Below are positions 33,918-42,324 of a stretch of DNA of 64,000 bases, piece by piece. The DNA comes from Blastococcus sp. VKM Ac-2987 (GTDB lineage Bacteria; Actinomycetota; Actinomycetes; Mycobacteriales; Geodermatophilaceae), in NCBI RefSeq assembly GCF_026967805.1, contig NZ_JAPVBG010000001.1:310001-374000 (forward strand), given 5' to 3'. A program made the translations under genes and the position numbers. Numbering within the stretch: the first letter of the stretch is position 1; the number at the start of each line of letters is the position of its first letter. The notes beneath the pieces were generated by a model. The model worked only from the letters and a program-made list of their open reading frames with translations. It searched no databases and was not told the DNA's origin.

Positions 33918-35375
33918 GTGGACCGCATGAGCGCACTCGACAGCGGGTTCTACTTCGCGGAGAGCGAGAACACCCCGATGCACGTGGGGTCGTTGGCCGT
34001 GTTCGACGGCCCGGCACCCAGCTACGGCGACGTGGTGCGGCTGCTGCTGAGCAAGCTTCCGCGGGTGCCCCGCTACCGCCAGCGGGTCCGGGAGGTGCCG
34101 CTGCAGCTGGGCCGGCCGATGTGGGTCGACGACCCGCACTTCCAGATCCTGTACCACGTCCGGCACACCGCGGTCCCCTCGCCGGGCGGCGACGAGCAGC
34201 TGCGCAACCTGGCCGGCCGGGTGCTGGGGCAGCGCCTCGACATGGCCAAGCCGCTGTGGGAGCTGTGGCTGGTCGAGGGCCTCGCGGACGACCGCTGGGC
34301 GCTGATCTCCAAGGTGCACCACTGCATGGTCGACGGCATCGCCGGCACCGACCTCATGCAGCTGATGTTCGACCTCGATCCCGAGGCCTCGCACGACGAC
34401 CCCCGCGACTGGACGCCGCGCCGCGACCCCTCGTCGCTGAACCTGGTCGCCGGCGCCGTCACCGAGGCGATGACCCAGCCGCTGCGGACTCTCACCAGCC
34501 TGCCCACCGTGAGCACCGCGGTGCGGGGTGCCCGCAGCCTCACCGAGGCCGGGAAGACGCTCGCGCGGACGGTGCCGTCGCTGGCCAAACAGGCGGTGAC
34601 GCCGACGGCCCGCTCCCTCAACGGCCACATCGGTCCGCACCGCCGGTGGGCCTGGACCGCCGGGAAGGTCGAGGAGTTCAAGACCGTCCGGACGGCGCTG
34701 GGCGGAACGGTGAACGACGTCGTCCTCACCGCCATCACCCGGGGCTTCCGCGACCTGCTGGAGGGCCGCGGCGAGCTGGCCTCGGAGGACCTGGTGGTCC
34801 GGTCGATGGTGCCGGTGTCGGTGCGCTCCGCCAGCAAGCGCGGCGCGCTGGACAACCAGGTGTCGGCCGTCTTCGTCGACCTGCCCGTCGGCGATCCGGA
34901 CCCGCTGTCCCGGCTGGCGACCATCCGCGGGCAGATGGACGAGTACAAGCGCGCCATGCAGGCCGTCGACGTCCCGTCGATCATCGCGATGGGCGACTTC
35001 GTGGCCCCGGGCCTGCTCTCCATGAGCGTCCGCGCGGGCATGCAGGCCGGGCAGACGTGGTGCCAGGCGGTGACCACCAACGTCCCGGGGCCGCGGGTGC
35101 CGCTCTACGTGCTGGGCAAGCGGATGCGCTCGGCCCACGCCTACGTGCCGATCGCCGGTGGCACCCGGTGCTCCATCGGGATCTTCAGCTACCTGAACAC
35201 GATGACCTTCGGCATCAACGCCGACTTCGACGCCTTCCCCGACGTCGACGTCCTCTCGGGCGGGATCCGGCGCGGCATCGAGGAGCTGCTCGAGCACGCC
35301 GGGGCCGGCGCGACCACCCCGGACGCCCCCCAGCCGGCCGGCCCGGAGCCCGCCGCCCGGGCCGGCGCCCGGTGA
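33918..35375 (+). CDS. Wax ester synthase / diacylglycerol acyltransferase (WS/DGAT)
   Basis: 485 residues. The HHxxxDG catalytic motif is complete (His134, His135, Asp139 in KVHHCMVDGIAGTD); PLWELWLVEGL, TVNDVVLTAITRG and the VTTNVPGPRVPLYVLGKRM segment are further family signatures. It joins fatty acyl-CoA to diacylglycerol or fatty alcohol, making storage triacylglycerol or wax ester at the membrane. GTG at 33918 is used (RBS GAGGAGTGACGAC); an ATG 9 bases later is possible. The C-terminal 25 residues are a Pro/Ala tail. It overlaps the next gene by 4 bases. Confidence 0.92.
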   Translation: MDRMSALDSGFYFAESENTPMHVGSLAVFDGPAPSYGDVVRLLLSKLPRVPRYRQRVREVPLQLGRPMWVDDPHFQILYHVRHTAVPSPGGDEQLRNLAGRVLGQRLDMAKPLWELWLVEGLADDRWALISKVHHCMVDGIAGTDLMQLMFDLDPEASHDDPRDWTPRRDPSSLNLVAGAVTEAMTQPLRTLTSLPTVSTAVRGARSLTEAGKTLARTVPSLAKQAVTPTARSLNGHIGPHRRWAWTAGKVEEFKTVRTALGGTVNDVVLTAITRGFRDLLEGRGELASEDLVVRSMVPVSVRSASKRGALDNQVSAVFVDLPVGDPDPLSRLATIRGQMDEYKRAMQAVDVPSIIAMGDFVAPGLLSMSVRAGMQAGQTWCQAVTTNVPGPRVPLYVLGKRMRSAHAYVPIAGGTRCSIGIFSYLNTMTFGINADFDAFPDVDVLSGGIRRGIEELLEHAGAGATTPDAPQPAGPEPAARAGAR

Positions 35376-36406
35376 GCCCGGGCAGGAAGCGGGCGACGGG
35401 GAACCGCGCCGGCGGGGAACGCGGGCTGACCGTCGCGGTCACCGGCCCCACCGGGACCTTCGGCGCCGGGCTGGTGCCCCTGCTGCAGGACGACGACCGC
35501 ATCGAGCGGGTCATCGGCATCGCCCGCCGCCCGTTCGACCCGGCGGAGCGGGGCTGGACGAAGATGGAGTACCGGCAGGGGGACGTCCGCGATCCCGCCG
35601 CGCTGCGCGAGGCGTTCGCCGGGGCCGACGTCGTCGTGCACCTGGCCTTCCTGATCACCGGGAACGCCTCCCGGGAGACGACCCGCGCGATCAACGTCGA
35701 CGGCACGCTCAACGCCTTCCGCGCGGCCGCCGCCGTCGGCGCCCGCCGGTTCGTCTACTCCTCCTCGGTCGCCGCCTACGGCTTCCACCGCGACAACCCG
35801 GAGCGGATCTCGGAGGAGTGGCCGGTACGCCCGGCGTCGCGGCTGTTCTACGCGCAGGAGAAGGCCGAGCTCGAGCACCTGCTGCAGGACGAGGCGGTGA
35901 TGTCCCCGGAGCCGGCGCTCTACCTGATCCGCCCGCCGGTGGTTCTCGGCCCGCAGGCGATCGGCGGCAAGGACGTGCTGCCCGGCCCGCTGGCACCGCT
36001 CGGCCGCTGGCTGTTCGGCACGCCCCGGCGACTGCCGTTCCCGGTGCCGCTGCTGGTGCCGCAGCACAAGCTGCAGTTCGTCCACCAGGACGACGTCGGC
36101 CAGGCGCTGCTGCTGTGCATCCTGGGGGCCGGCCCGCCCGGCGCCTACAACATCGCCGGCGAGGGTGTGCTGACCGCAGCCGACGTCGCCCGGGAGTTCG
36201 GCGCGATCGCGATCCCGCTGCCCGCCGCCCCCGCGCAGGCCGTCGCGCGGGCGGTCTCCCGGTTGCCGTTCCTGCCGCCGGTGGCCGAGTGGATCGAGGC
36301 GGCCAGCCGCCCGGCGATCATGGACACCACGCGGGCCCGCGAGGAGCTGGGCTGGCGGCCGCAGCGCACCGGGCTGGAGGCGCTGCGCGACACCCTCGGC
36401 TCCTGA
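35372..36406 (+). CDS. NAD-dependent epimerase/dehydratase (extended SDR)
   Basis: 344 residues. AVTGPTGTFGAGLVP is the glycine-rich Rossmann turn; FVYSSSVAAYGF holds the active-site Ser; the Tyr-Lys is in LFYAQEKAELE. The C terminus (MDTTRAREELGWRPQRTGLEA) is typical of NAD-dependent epimerases. The first 17 residues are extra and basic. GTG overlaps the WS/DGAT stop (GTGA), so both act together; a role in processing acyl or fatty-alcohol precursors is an inference. Confidence 0.85.
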   Translation: MSPGRKRATGNRAGGERGLTVAVTGPTGTFGAGLVPLLQDDDRIERVIGIARRPFDPAERGWTKMEYRQGDVRDPAALREAFAGADVVVHLAFLITGNASRETTRAINVDGTLNAFRAAAAVGARRFVYSSSVAAYGFHRDNPERISEEWPVRPASRLFYAQEKAELEHLLQDEAVMSPEPALYLIRPPVVLGPQAIGGKDVLPGPLAPLGRWLFGTPRRLPFPVPLLVPQHKLQFVHQDDVGQALLLCILGAGPPGAYNIAGEGVLTAADVAREFGAIAIPLPAAPAQAVARAVSRLPFLPPVAEWIEAASRPAIMDTTRAREELGWRPQRTGLEALRDTLGS

Positions 36407-36412
36407 CCCGCG

Positions 36413-36445
36413 CCGGGCCGCGGCGACGTCCGCCCCGCGGCCCGG
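36413..36445. terminator. Bidirectional terminator hairpin
   Basis: Perfect 11-bp stem (36413-36423 with 36435-36445) and 11-base loop between the convergent epimerase and alpha/beta hydrolase genes. Confidence 0.65.
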
Positions 36446-36449
36446 GACG

Positions 36450-37361
36450 TCAGGCCGGCCGGCGGGTCAGCGCGGCGTCGCGCAGCCAGTCGAGCACCTC
36501 GGTGACCAGGCGCTCCGGATCCTGCAGCTGCGGGACGTGCCCGACGTCGGCCCACTCCGCGTAGCGCCAGCCGGGGTGCTGCTGGGCGATGTCCCTGGCG
36601 GCCTGCACCGGGACCAGCCGGTCGCGGTCGCCGTGGACCAGGAGCACGGGGACGTCGATGGACGCCATCGCCGCGCGGTACCGGCGCGGGTCGGCCAGCA
36701 CCCGCAGCACCGAGCGGGCGGCGGCGAGGAACGCCTTGTCCATCCCCTGGACGTCGCGGCGCTCCTCGATGAGGGTGACCGACCGGTCGATGACCTCACC
36801 GGGCACCTGCTCGGGGTCGACGCCCACCAGCTCGAGCATGTCGTGCACGCGGACGAGCGCCGACGTGCGCTGCCGCCGCCACCACAGGAAGCGCTCCCCG
36901 ACGAAGGGAATCGCGTAGAGCGCGAAGGTGACCGCCACCAGCGGGTCCAGCGTGCGCCGCGGGCCGGGTACGGCGGGGTCGAGCAGCACCAGCCCGCGCA
37001 CCGCCTCGGGGTGCTCCCCCGTCTCGAGGATCGAGATCATGCCGCCCATCGAGTTCCCCACCAGGACGGCGGGCTCGCCGACGACCTCGGTGAGGAAACG
37101 GTGCAGCACGGCAACGTTGGCCGGGACGCTGGCCCGGCGGCCGCCGGGCTCGCTGCGGCCGAAGCCGGGCAGGTCGATGGCCATCACCCGAGCGTGCGCG
37201 CGCAGCGCCGGGGCCACCAGGTCCCAGTTCAGGTGCGAGCCCCCCAGGCCGTGCACGAGGACGACCACCGGCCCGTCGTCCGGACCACCGAAGTCCACGT
37301 AGTGCACCGGGCCGTCCAGGTCCGCAGTGCGGCTGCGGCCCGGCGTGTCGTCGTCGTCCAT
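36450..37361 (-). CDS. Alpha/beta hydrolase
   Basis: About 303 residues. VVLVHGLGGSHLNWDLVAPA (oxyanion), IDLPGFGRSEP, nucleophile elbow GNSMGG, acid Asp in LLVHGDRDRLVP, and His in VGHVPQLQDPE. Haloalkane dehalogenase/esterase-like fold with a helical lid around residues 130-215; substrate unknown. The ATG at 37361 is chosen because GGAG precedes it by five bases; an ATG at 37370 adds three residues. Convergent with the epimerase gene. Confidence 0.85.
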   Translation of the reverse strand: MDDDDTPGRSRTADLDGPVHYVDFGGPDDGPVVVLVHGLGGSHLNWDLVAPALRAHARVMAIDLPGFGRSEPGGRRASVPANVAVLHRFLTEVVGEPAVLVGNSMGGMISILETGEHPEAVRGLVLLDPAVPGPRRTLDPLVAVTFALYAIPFVGERFLWWRRQRTSALVRVHDMLELVGVDPEQVPGEVIDRSVTLIEERRDVQGMDKAFLAAARSVLRVLADPRRYRAAMASIDVPVLLVHGDRDRLVPVQAARDIAQQHPGWRYAEWADVGHVPQLQDPERLVTEVLDWLRDAALTRRPA

Positions 37362-37577
37362 GAGCTCCATCTTCCCCGTCAGGTCGTCCGTACCGTGGCA
37401 CGTGCTGCCAGCCGGCGCAGGGCGGCCCCGCCGCGCGGATACGCGGAACGCGAACGTCCGCTATGACCCAGGACACAGTTCGGCAACATCTGCCCGCATG
37501 TTCGTAACACCCAGGTGTGAGCCAGGCCGCATCTTGGTAGAGCCCTTGCACACATGGACGGCAGCCTGGAGGACGAC

Positions 37578-38378
37578 GTGGCACGACAGCAGGGTGACGG
37601 CCCCGCACTCCCGCTCTACCTCAGCGAGCCCGGTCGGGCGTTCGCCGACTACGGCCTCTACCTGGCCGCCCGCCCGCTCGCGCAGCGGCTGCCGAAGGGC
37701 GACGGGCACCCCGTGCTGGTCCTCCCCGGCCTGCTGGCCGACGACTCCTCCACCCGGATCCTCCGCGCGACGCTCCGGCGGCTCGACTACCGGGTGCACG
37801 GCTGGGGGCTGGGCCGCAACATCGGCCCGACCGCCGCCTGCGTCAACGGCCTCCGCGACAAGCTCGACTACCTGCACGGCCGCTACCGGCGCGAGGTGAC
37901 GGTCATCGGCTGGAGCCTGGGCGGCATCTTCGCCCGCGACCTCGCCCGGCAGTGCCCCGACGCCGTGCGCCAGGTGATCACCTTGGGCAGCCCGTTCCGC
38001 ATCGAGCGGGAGACCCAGACCCGGGCCGGCAAGGCGTTCGACCGCTACGCCCACCTGCACGTGGAGAAGCGCCAGTTCCCGCTGGAGCCCGAGGGCTGCG
38101 CGCTGCCGGTGCCCGCGACGTCGATCTACTCGCACTACGACGGCATCGTGCACTGGCAGACCTGCCTCAACCTGCCCGGCGAGCGCTGCGAGAACATCGC
38201 GGTCACCGCCAGCCACCTCGGCATCGGCCACCACCCGGCCGCGCTCTGGGCGGTCGCCGACCGGCTGGCCCAGCCCGAGGGCGAGTGGGCGCCGTTCAAG
38301 GCGCCGGCGTTCCTGCGCCCGGCCTTTCCGACGCCGGCCGAGCCGCGCACCTCGCACGCCGAGGGCGTCGCCGCCTGA
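37578..38378 (+). CDS. Alpha/beta hydrolase (lipase-like)
   Basis: 266 residues. PVLVLPGLLADDSSTRILRA is the oxyanion region, nucleophile elbow GWSLGG, and the catalytic His may be the one in GIGHHPAALW; IYSHYDGIVHW provides the likely acid residue. It resembles the PGAP1-like/triacylglycerol lipase group. The GTG at 37578 is preferred to an ATG at 37554 because CTGGAGGACGAC ends directly at it. Preceded by 200 bases with the divergent hydrolase. Possible role in the neutral-lipid region (inference). Confidence 0.8.
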   Translation: MARQQGDGPALPLYLSEPGRAFADYGLYLAARPLAQRLPKGDGHPVLVLPGLLADDSSTRILRATLRRLDYRVHGWGLGRNIGPTAACVNGLRDKLDYLHGRYRREVTVIGWSLGGIFARDLARQCPDAVRQVITLGSPFRIERETQTRAGKAFDRYAHLHVEKRQFPLEPEGCALPVPATSIYSHYDGIVHWQTCLNLPGERCENIAVTASHLGIGHHPAALWAVADRLAQPEGEWAPFKAPAFLRPAFPTPAEPRTSHAEGVAA

Positions 38379-38571
38379 CGCCCTCGCGTGCTGCCGCGCC
38401 ACTGCGGCGCACTGCGCTCCGAAGGCTCGATGGCCGCTCGGCGGGACGTCACCGAGCGCGTTCTCGGGTCTTCCGTCACGGGTGGGCGAGCTGGAGCTTC
38501 CTCCCGCACCTGCGCCGAACGACTAGGGCCGCCCTGGTCCCGGTTCGGCGGGCGGCACGTGGAGGAAGGCC

Positions 38572-39009
38572 ATGCGGAAGCACATCACGGTGGACATCAG
38601 CGCCCCGCCCGCGGTGGTGTGGGCGGTCCTCTCCGACGTGGAGTCCTGGCCGGAGTGGACGGCGTCGGTCACCTCGGCACGGCGGTTGAGCTCCGAGCGC
38701 CTGCAGGTGGGCTCCCGTGTCCGCATCGAACAGCCCAGGCTCCCTGCGACGGTGTGGACCGTCTCCGACCTCGTGGAGGGAGAGCAGTTCACCTGGATCG
38801 CCGACAACCCGGGCGTGCGGACCCGCGCCTCCCACCGGGTCGCCGGACGGGCCGACGGGTCCCAGGCGACGCTGTGGATCGATCAGGGGGGCGTCCTCGG
38901 TTCGGCGGTGGGGCTCCTCTACGGGGGTCTCACGCGGCGCTACTTGCAGATGGAGGCCGCCGGCCTCAAGCAGCGCTCCGAGGAGTCTGCAGCTCAGCAT
39001 CGAGTGTGA
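38572..39009 (+). CDS. SRPBCC (polyketide cyclase/START-like) protein
   Basis: 145 residues. The opening ITVDISAPPAVVWAVLSDVE, then WPEWTASVTSARRL is the SRPBCC signature; the ligand-cavity strands and the long C-terminal helix (YLQMEAAGLKQRSEE) follow. Binds an unknown hydrophobic ligand. Good ribosome binding site GGAGGAAGGCC directly before ATG. Confidence 0.85.
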   Translation: MRKHITVDISAPPAVVWAVLSDVESWPEWTASVTSARRLSSERLQVGSRVRIEQPRLPATVWTVSDLVEGEQFTWIADNPGVRTRASHRVAGRADGSQATLWIDQGGVLGSAVGLLYGGLTRRYLQMEAAGLKQRSEESAAQHRV

Positions 39010-39318
39010 GCCCGCTCCGTCCCAAGCGCCTGCCTGGCCGCGGGTGACTCTGAGCGGCGCACCTAGGGGACAACTTGACCCCGCGAGGGATGGGCCGCCT
39101 TCCGCCGGCAGGCGGGTAGAGCCCTCTCGCTGAGGATCGTCCCCTTACGTATGTCATCGGGCGTGAGCCTTGACTGCTGACAGCGAGAGCTCGACCAAGA
39201 CGTTGGCATGCGGGCAAGCCTCTGGCGGCTCGCAAGGCGATGCAGTCATGCTCATCTTCCAAGTCGCGGGCCTAGAGCCTTGGTGGTTTCGGCGGCATGT
39301 GGAAAAAAGGGATGCACC
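39010..39318. other. Gene-free leader of the low-GC islet
   Basis: 309 bases with no supported gene. Composition starts dropping from about 39120 onward (runs such as ttacgtatgtc and ccttgactgctgac), unlike the flanks. It should contain the promoter of the SLATT gene; a TTGACT at about 39169 is a -35 candidate but no clear -10 follows. No repeats or tRNA seen. Confidence 0.4.
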
Positions 39319-39819
39319 ATGGACGAAGTCGATGATGTGGTAGAAATGGCCGCACAGACCCGGTTTTTCGCTAGAAGACGGGATAGGGCCCACTACCGGA
39401 TGGCCTTGCGAATGGACCGTCAAGAGCGCCTGCTTGGCGTCCCGGTTATCCTTCTGAGCACGATAGTGGGGACGACCATATTCGCGACTTTGCAGGACGA
39501 AGCCTCTGCCGGATGGAGGATTGCAACGGGGTCCTTATCGGTGATGGCCGCGGCACTTGCTGCCCTTCAGACCTTCTTCAACTTCGGCGGAGAGGCTCAG
39601 CGGCATGCCGCAGCTGCAAGCGGATATGCCCGAGCATGGCGCCACATGTGGCTGTTTGAAACGCGTTATAAAGATGGGCGAAGGTCGCGCGACGCCGCTC
39701 TCGAGGAGTTCGCAAGTCTACTCGGGGAGATTGACGAGCTGGAAGAACACGCCCCTCGTATCAGCACCAAGGTGTGGCAAAAGGTCAAGGCTGAGCAGGC
39801 CGCCGAGACTCGGTCGTAG
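39319..39819 (+). CDS. Stand-alone SLATT domain membrane protein
   Basis: 166 residues: an N-terminal soluble helix (AQTRFFARRRDRAHYRMALR), two adjacent TM helices (GVPVILLSTIVGTTIFATL and SLSVMAAALAALQTFFNF), then a C-terminal helical part (ASGYARAWRHMWLFETRYKD, FASLLGEIDELEEH). This order is the SLATT (SMODS and SLOG-associating 2TM effector) pattern. Family knowledge: SLATT proteins are predicted pore-forming effectors of nucleotide-signalled anti-phage or conflict systems, mostly beside SMODS (CD-NTase) or SLOG genes. None is adjacent here. Codon use (gaa, gta, aga, ata, tta) differs from its neighbours, suggesting transfer. RBS AAAAAAGGGAT precedes ATG. Confidence 0.7.
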   Translation: MDEVDDVVEMAAQTRFFARRRDRAHYRMALRMDRQERLLGVPVILLSTIVGTTIFATLQDEASAGWRIATGSLSVMAAALAALQTFFNFGGEAQRHAAAASGYARAWRHMWLFETRYKDGRRSRDAALEEFASLLGEIDELEEHAPRISTKVWQKVKAEQAAETRS

Positions 39820-40236
39820 AACGATGCGCCGGGTTCGCCAACTGCCCTTCCTTCCCGAAACCGCACCGTGGCCGCAGTCCCTCGCATCGTTCCATCGTTG
39901 GTCCGCGACGAGCGGCGGAGGGTTGCAGAAAGGAACCAGATAGCGGCCGGATAGACGACGATGCGCGTGTCCCATAGGCCGCCTTTGTGACGGAGGGGCC
40001 CGCCTGAGACACCGATGTGCAGTCGGGGATCGGACCGGACGGGCGCGGACCACTGTGGAGGGGCGCGTGACGGCGCGTCATGTCCAGTGACGCTGTGGCT
40101 CTCCACGCCGGGAAAGTCCATCGCTACATGTCACGGGGCCGCGCTGGCTGCCTCGGGCATGGTCCCGGACCGGCGGGCGCGCAAGGCTGTCCGGCGCCAG
40201 TGACGTCCGGGGACCAGTCTGCATCAGGGGTGGGCC
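39820..40236. other. Gene-free stretch with degraded character
   Basis: 417 bases without a supported gene between the SLATT gene and the SDR. Several short overlapping frames are open on both strands, none with a recognisable motif, ribosome binding site or typical third-position GC bias. It reads like the remnant of an acquired segment. The SDR promoter must be in its right end. Confidence 0.4.
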
Positions 40237-41163
40237 ATGCCGCAGGTGGCGATCGTGACCGGTGGGGCTTCGGGGATCGGGCGGGCCCTGGGTGCGGCGC
40301 TGGTGCGCCGCGGGGATCAGGTCGTCCTCACCGCCGTCGAAGGCGCGGCCGCGGCGCGGGCCGCGGAGGAGCTCACCGCCGTGGGTCCGGGGAAGGCTGG
40401 TGCGGCCGCGGTGGACGTGCGGGACGCGGAGGCGGTCGCCGCGCTGGTGACCGACACCGCAGAGCGGTACGGCCGGCTGGATCTCATGGTCAACAACGCC
40501 GGCGTCGGCATCGGCGGGCCGATCGAGGAGCTGGCTCTGGCGCACTGGGATCGGGCCGTCGACGTGAACCTCCGTGGCGTTGTGCACGGGGTGCACGCCG
40601 CTTACCCGGTGATGCTCCGGCAGGGCTCCGGGCACATCGTGAACACCGCTTCCGTGGCCGGCTTGCTGCCGAACCCGGGTTTCACCCCCTACGCCACCAC
40701 GAAGTGGGCGGTGGTCGGGCTGTCGCTGAGCCTGCGCGGCGAGGCCGCATCCCGCGGAGTGCGGGTCAGCGTGGTCTGCCCGGGCGGTGTGGACACTCCG
40801 ATGCTGGACAAGGGCATGCCGTCCGATCTACCTGGAGTGCCGACCCTGGAGACCACCGACATCCGTGCGGTGATCACCAGGTTGAGCGGAGGGCATCTCT
40901 ACAGCGCCGACGCCCTGGCCGCCGATGTACTGCGCGGGGTGGATCGCAATCAGGCGATCATCGTCGCGCCCCGGCAGGCGCGGATCATGTGGCGGCTCAT
41001 GCGTCTTTCCCCGTCGCTGCTGGTGCGCCTCAGTGCCGCGATGACCGCCCGCGACTCCGCCAACGGCTCGGCCGGCCCGGGGCAGTCACCAGATCCAGGA
41101 CAGCAGCCGTCGCGAGACGGCGGGGAGCCGGATGGCGTCTCGCGCAGCGACGACACCCTCTGA
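40237..41163 (+). CDS. SDR family oxidoreductase
   Basis: 308 residues. Classical SDR: TGGASGIGRALG (residues 8-19), NNAGVGIGG, catalytic Ser139, Tyr152 and Lys156 (PYATTKWAV), and VCPGGVDTPM. A C-terminal extension of about 40 residues (SPDPGQQPSRDGG...) is disordered. The opening and extension resemble fatty-acid or steroid-type short-chain dehydrogenases; substrate unknown. Its composition lies between that of the low-GC islet and the genome norm. Confidence 0.85.
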   Translation: MPQVAIVTGGASGIGRALGAALVRRGDQVVLTAVEGAAAARAAEELTAVGPGKAGAAAVDVRDAEAVAALVTDTAERYGRLDLMVNNAGVGIGGPIEELALAHWDRAVDVNLRGVVHGVHAAYPVMLRQGSGHIVNTASVAGLLPNPGFTPYATTKWAVVGLSLSLRGEAASRGVRVSVVCPGGVDTPMLDKGMPSDLPGVPTLETTDIRAVITRLSGGHLYSADALAADVLRGVDRNQAIIVAPRQARIMWRLMRLSPSLLVRLSAAMTARDSANGSAGPGQSPDPGQQPSRDGGEPDGVSRSDDTL

Positions 41164-41232
41164 GCCACCACGTCGTCGCCCCGACCCGACGGCCGACCAC
41201 CAACCCACCCGTCGCCCCCCGGAGATGACACA

Positions 41233-41263
41233 CGCCCGAACCCACGATCCGCGGGTCCGGGCG
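41233..41263 (-). terminator. Likely terminator after tRNA-Val
   Basis: Inverted repeat (41233-41243 with 41253-41263, one mismatch) about 27 bases past the 3' end of the minus-strand tRNA gene; 9-base loop. Confidence 0.5.
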
Positions 41264-41289
41264 TCCAGGACGTCGTGCGACTTCCGAGG

Positions 41290-41361
41290 TGGGCGCGGCA
41301 GGGTTCGAACCTGCGACCGCTCGCTTGTAAGGCGAGAGCTCTACCGCTGAGCTACGCGCCC
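41290..41361 (-). tRNA. tRNA-Val (anticodon UAC)
   Basis: On the minus strand a full cloverleaf can be written: acceptor stem GGGCGCG/CGCGCCC, D arm TAGCTCAGCGGTAGAGC, anticodon stem CTCGC/GCGAG around loop CTTACAA (anticodon TAC), T arm with GGTTCGAACC, then discriminator A. CC of the CCA tail follows in the genome by chance or is partly encoded. Confidence 0.97.
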
Positions 41362-41364
41362 GGC

Positions 41365-41389
41365 GCGTCCAGGGTATGGCCCTGGACGC
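41365..41389 (-). terminator. Terminator after peroxiredoxin gene
   Basis: Perfect 10-bp stem (41365-41374 with 41380-41389) and 5-base loop just after the stop codon of the peroxiredoxin gene on the minus strand, before the tRNA. Confidence 0.65.
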
Positions 41390-41395
41390 CCGGCA

Positions 41396-41857
41396 TCAGG
41401 AGGCCAGCTGCGCGACGGCGTCCTTCCAGCCGGACTGCTGGCGGGCGTCGCCGGGCGAGTTGACCTCGGCGAAGGCGATGGCGCCCTCGGCGTCGACCAG
41501 GAACGTGCCGCGCACGGCCATGCCGGCCTTCTCGTTGAAGACGTCGTAGGCCTGGGCGGTGGCGCCGTGCGGCCAGAAGTCAGAGAGCAGCGGGAAGTCG
41601 AAGTTCTCCTGCGCCTTGAAGGCCTTGAGGCTGAACACCGGGTCGGTGCTGATGGCCAGCACCTTCACCCCCGCCTCGGTGTAGGCGGCCAGCTCGTCGC
41701 GCAGCTGGCAGAGCTCGCCGGTGCAGATGCCGGAGAACGCGAAGGGGTAGAAGACCAGCAGCACGGGCGTGCCCCGCAGGTCCGCGAGGGAGATGACCTG
41801 CTTGTCCTGGTCGGGGAGGCTGAACTCGGGCGCGCGGTCACCGACGGAGAGGCTCAT
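41396..41857 (-). CDS. AhpE-like peroxiredoxin
   Basis: 153 residues, thioredoxin-fold peroxiredoxin. The peroxidatic Cys45 lies in FYPFAFSGICTGELC, with the Pro/Thr residues of the active site; a second Cys is at 50. This is the PxxxTxxC-type pocket of the one-Cys AhpE group (Rv2238c). It reduces hydroperoxides and peroxynitrite, reduced by mycoredoxin or mycothiol in actinobacteria. Downstream of the DUF3052 gene on the same strand, as in M. tuberculosis. Confidence 0.9.
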   Translation of the reverse strand: MSLSVGDRAPEFSLPDQDKQVISLADLRGTPVLLVFYPFAFSGICTGELCQLRDELAAYTEAGVKVLAISTDPVFSLKAFKAQENFDFPLLSDFWPHGATAQAYDVFNEKAGMAVRGTFLVDAEGAIAFAEVNSPGDARQQSGWKDAVAQLAS

Positions 41858-41904
41858 GGGCCCGATCGTGCCGCACGGCCCCGGAAGACCAGCCGCAGGG
41901 TGCC

Positions 41905-42324
41905 TCAGCGGCGGCTGCGCGCGGCCTTGGGGGTGACCAGGCGGATGCCCGACCAGTCCTTGGCCGCGGAGATGCTGCTGGTCTGCGAGAGGCCGGCCGT
42001 CGGCGCCACCTCGGTGACGTCACCCGGCTCCACGTGCCCGGGACGACCCGACTTCGGCACCAGCAGCCAGACGACGCCCTCGTCGGCCAGCGAGGTGAGC
42101 GCGTCGGTGAGGGCGTCGAACAGGTCGCCGTCGTCCTCACGCCACCAGAGGACGACCACGTCGGCCACCTCGTCGGTGTCCTCGTCCACCATCTCGCTGC
42201 CCGAGGCCTCGATGATGGAGTCGCGCAGGTCCTCGTCGGCGTCCTCGCTCCAGCCGAGCTCCTGCACGACCATGCCCGGCTTGATGCCCAGCCGGGCCGC
42301 CATGCCGGCGCTGTCGACGCTCAT
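41905..42324 (-). CDS. DUF3052 family protein (Rv2239c-like)
   Basis: 139 residues. Opening AARLGIKPGMVVQELGWSED, the very acidic middle (DEDTDEVADVVVLWWREDDG) and VVWLLVPKSGRPGHVEPGDV are the DUF3052 family. Function unknown; found beside aceE and ahpE throughout actinobacteria. It is a small, globular, cytoplasmic protein. Divergent from aceE (426 bases between). Confidence 0.88.
   Translation of the reverse strand: MSVDSAGMAARLGIKPGMVVQELGWSEDADEDLRDSIIEASGSEMVDEDTDEVADVVVLWWREDDGDLFDALTDALTSLADEGVVWLLVPKSGRPGHVEPGDVTEVAPTAGLSQTSSISAAKDWSGIRLVTPKAARSRR

Noticed and set aside
36450-37361. Assigning the alpha/beta hydrolases to a specific enzyme (dehalogenase, MhpC or lipase)
   Set aside because: The nucleophile, acid and His are visible but nothing in the sequence fixes the substrate.
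41164-41361. tRNA-Val as a proven integration site for the 39-41 kb islet
   Set aside because: No integrase and no second copy of the tRNA 3' end were found to the left, so insertion at the tRNA stays only a suggestion.
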